Of a stretch of 64,000 bases of DNA, positions 62,594-64,000 are shown piece by piece (position 1 is the first letter of the stretch; each line of letters opens with the position of its first letter). Location: the NCBI RefSeq assembly GCF_003351045.1, contig NZ_QQZY01000002.1, positions 186,001 to 250,000 on the forward strand. Direction: 5' to 3'. The notes below the pieces were generated by a model that was not told where the DNA came from, did not search any database, and was given only the letters and a program-made list of their open reading frames with translations. Position numbers and translations under genes: made by a program. This stretch comes from Gaiella occulta. Its GTDB lineage: Bacteria > Actinomycetota > Thermoleophilia > Gaiellales > Gaiellaceae.

Positions 62594-62723
62594 CGCCTGC
62601 CGCGCCGACCCACGAGCCCCAGAGCGGGCCTGAAGGTCGCGTGTCCGGGTCGCCAGCTCGCTCGAACGGATCCGGGACGCGCGCCGCCTGGGCGAGGAAC
62701 CGCAGACCGGCCTCGAGTGAGAA

Positions 62724-62743
62724 AGCCCCGTGCCGGCGGGGCT
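62724..62743 (-). terminator. Terminator hairpin downstream of the tRNA fragment
   Basis: AGCCCCG and CGGGGCT form a 7-bp stem with a six-base loop; read on the minus strand it is followed by TTCTC. It sits about ten bases beyond the tRNA 3' end and is the natural terminator of a minus-strand tRNA gene. Confidence 0.65.
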
Positions 62744-62752
62744 CTCTCGCAG

Positions 62753-62783
62753 TCGGGGCGCCGAGATTCGAACTCGGGCCCTC
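62753..62783 (-). other. 3' fragment of a tRNA gene (possible attachment site)
   Basis: On the minus strand this reads variable loop, T-arm CCGAG-TTCGAAT-CTCGG, acceptor strand CGCCCCG and discriminator A. The expected 5' acceptor strand CGGGGCG is not found in the next 100 bases, so the 5' part, including the anticodon, is missing. The acceptor sequence is typical of tRNA-Pro. Integrative elements use exactly this 3' portion as attachment core, so this may be the border of an island that begins here and runs beyond the window. Confidence 0.65.
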
Positions 62784-62881
62784 TAGATGATTGATGCCAC
62801 GGGTTTCGTGGCGGCGAGGGACCGAGGGGAGCGGGTCGAAGTCGGCGTTGCCAAGGCAACGTCGACCATTGGAGGATCGCG

Positions 62882-63688
62882 ATGCGCGCCGACCTCGACC
62901 TGCTCTGTATCAGCGTCTATTGCACGGCGGACGACCTGCTTCCTGCCCGGCCCGGGAACGGGCGGCGGAGGCTGACCGACGCGGAGATCGTGACGTTGTG
63001 TGTCGCGCAGGTGCTGATGGGAATCACGTCGGATCGTCGGTTCCTGCAGGCCGCGAAACGGCAGCTCGGCCCTCTGTTTCCCTGGCTGCCGAGCCAGGAC
63101 GCGCTGCACAAGCGGCGGCAGCGGCTGGCCGACACGGTCGAGTGGCTTTGCGGCGTCGTGGCGGCCCAGTGCCCCGGCGCCGACGACGATCTCGTGTTGC
63201 TCGACTCGACCCCGGTCGAGTGCGGCCGCTCGCTGGAAACGATCCGCCGCTCCGCGCTTGCCGATGTCTGCGGCTACGGCTACTGCAAGAGCCACTCCCG
63301 CTGGTTCTGGGGTCTGAGGCTGCATCTGCTCTGCGCCCCCGACGGCACACCCAGGGCCGCCACGCTCGTCTCGGCCGACCGTCCCGAACGCGAGGTCGCG
63401 CTGCCACTGCTCGCACGCACACTCCGGGGCGGCGAGACGATCATCTGCGACAAGGGCTACGCCGGCCGCGAGTTCGAACAGGCCGTCCGCGAGCTCGGCG
63501 GCCTGATCGTCCGGCCCGCCCGCAAGGACGAACCCCAGCCAGGCGTCCATCTCGCCCCGATCCGACAGCGGATCGAATCCGTCTTCCTCACCTTCAAAGA
63601 CCTGTTGGGCTCGGTACACGTCGCCAACGCCGCGTGGGTGCGAGCGAGGCTACGCAGTGCGCCACCGTCGTCGAGGAGATCGGTGTAG
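62882..63688 (+). CDS. IS982-family transposase, C-terminus replaced
   Basis: A 268-residue DDE transposase. The N-terminus DLDLLCISVYCTADDLLPAR and RRLTDAEIVTLCVAQVLMG are typical of IS982. DDE residues occur in LLDSTPVECGRS, IICDKGYAGREF and RIESVFLTFKDLL. Family members continue about 40-50 residues after the last motif with conserved sequence. Here homology stops near 63610 and the frame runs on through the antisense of a DUF4297-like gene to a chance stop, so the element is probably broken. GGAGG precedes ATG 62882. Inverted ends could not be identified. Confidence 0.85.
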   Translation: MRADLDLLCISVYCTADDLLPARPGNGRRRLTDAEIVTLCVAQVLMGITSDRRFLQAAKRQLGPLFPWLPSQDALHKRRQRLADTVEWLCGVVAAQCPGADDDLVLLDSTPVECGRSLETIRRSALADVCGYGYCKSHSRWFWGLRLHLLCAPDGTPRAATLVSADRPEREVALPLLARTLRGGETIICDKGYAGREFEQAVRELGGLIVRPARKDEPQPGVHLAPIRQRIESVFLTFKDLLGSVHVANAAWVRARLRSAPPSSRRSV

Positions 63689-63915
63689 CGCCACGGGCCG
63701 CGACCGGGATCCCGCGTCTTGATCTGCGTGAAGCGCAGCCGCTCGGCGTACTCGACGAGCAGATCCTCCCAATGCTCGCAATAGACGGCCACCGGGTCGC
63801 CATCGAAGTAGCAGCCGAGGCAGAACAAGAATGCGACGTGCGCCCGGTAGGCAAAGCGTTGGTAGGCGTCGGTTCCCGAGTCGTCGGGCGGCGCTGTCGA
63901 GATGACGTCTGTCAT
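63457..63915 (-). pseudogene. Truncated DUF4297 / Cap4-type nuclease gene, N-terminal part
   Basis: From ATG 63915 the first ~100 residues (to about 63612) resemble the DUF4297 dsDNA-nuclease domain found in Cap4 (CBASS) and other anti-phage proteins: YQRFAYRAHVAFLF, then VYCEHWEDLLVEYAERLRFT and QIKTRDPGRGPW with the E...QxK nuclease core. After about residue 102 the frame enters the antisense of the IS982 transposase, so the gene is truncated or disrupted. TATTAT nine bases before the ATG is a likely -10. The remainder of the protein and any partner genes would lie elsewhere. The domain call rests on motif recognition. Confidence 0.65.
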
Positions 63916-64000
63916 CGTCGGTCGATAATACGCCTGCACCCGGCGAATGAGCGGGTGCCGGCGACGGCCCGTGTAGCGGCCAAACTCGCGGCTGACGCCG

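Noticed and set aside
62783-63619. A 278-codon minus-strand frame across the transposase
   Set aside because: It is the antisense shadow of the IS982 transposase, which has intact DDE motifs.

Overview
The window is about 70% GC, coding on both strands with short gaps. It looks like a chromosomal segment of an actinobacterium, most probably the class Thermoleophilia (Gaiella/Solirubrobacter-like). Pointers are a MurT-GatD pair, a GarA-type FHA protein beside an FtsR-like MerR regulator, an RsiG-like protein, the nusA/infB-operon tail (infB, DUF503, rbfA, nrnA, truB, ribF, rpsO, pnp) and many GTG starts. This placement is an inference from gene content; no 16S rRNA is present.

Layout. 0-9 kb: translation and RNA-processing genes (IF-2 C-terminus, RbfA, TruB, RibF, S15, PNPase), with two copies of a palindromic mobile-looking element directly after the pnp and rhodanese stop codons. 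9-16.6 kb: M16 peptidase, DapB, DapA, RNase J, a sugar kinase, a nucleoside hydrolase and inorganic pyrophosphatase. 16.6-20.7 kb: two CrcB/Fluc fluoride-channel subunits with a triple-DUF190 protein, YkvA, a Na+/H+ antiporter and UspA. 20.7-28.5 kb: FtsK and a BMP-type nucleoside ABC transporter. 28.5-42 kb: RodZ-like protein, CinA, RecA, RecX, RNase Y, MiaB, MiaA, then the succinylase branch of lysine/DAP synthesis (DapF, DapD, DapC, DapE), HflX and dUTPase. 42-49.5 kb: Nudix, tyrosine phosphatase, GatD-MurT (lipid II amidation), two sigma-70 factors and UppP. 49.5-50.3 kb: a promoter with a nested dyad, a candidate structured RNA and a small membrane protein. 50.3-56.3 kb: Apt, FtsR-like, FHA and RsiG-like proteins in one overlapping operon, a nucleotidyltransferase/pseudo-phosphomutase fusion and a CDP-alcohol phosphatidyltransferase. 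56.3-62.6 kb: HutF-like deiminase, thioredoxin, a GH99-like enzyme, a GAF-EAL phosphodiesterase, a thioesterase and a degenerate histidine kinase. 62.7-64 kb: the edge of a mobile region with a tRNA 3' fragment, an IS982-family transposase with a lost C-terminus and the N-terminal part of a DUF4297/Cap4-like nuclease gene.

Cross-cutting signal. Many transcription-unit starts carry a TANNNT -10 hexamer 6-8 bases before the start codon, which implies leaderless mRNAs. Downstream genes in operons usually overlap by 4 bases (ATGA/GTGA). Only a few genes (rpsO, recA, rny, the BMP protein, the antiporter, the transposase) have clear Shine-Dalgarno sequences.

The points most worth a second look are the stop-codon-associated repeat pair with a compensated stem base pair, a DapF with both catalytic cysteines replaced by serine, an RsiG-like protein with duplicated c-di-GMP-type motifs inside the GarA/FtsR operon, and the regulated structured RNA near 49.7 kb.
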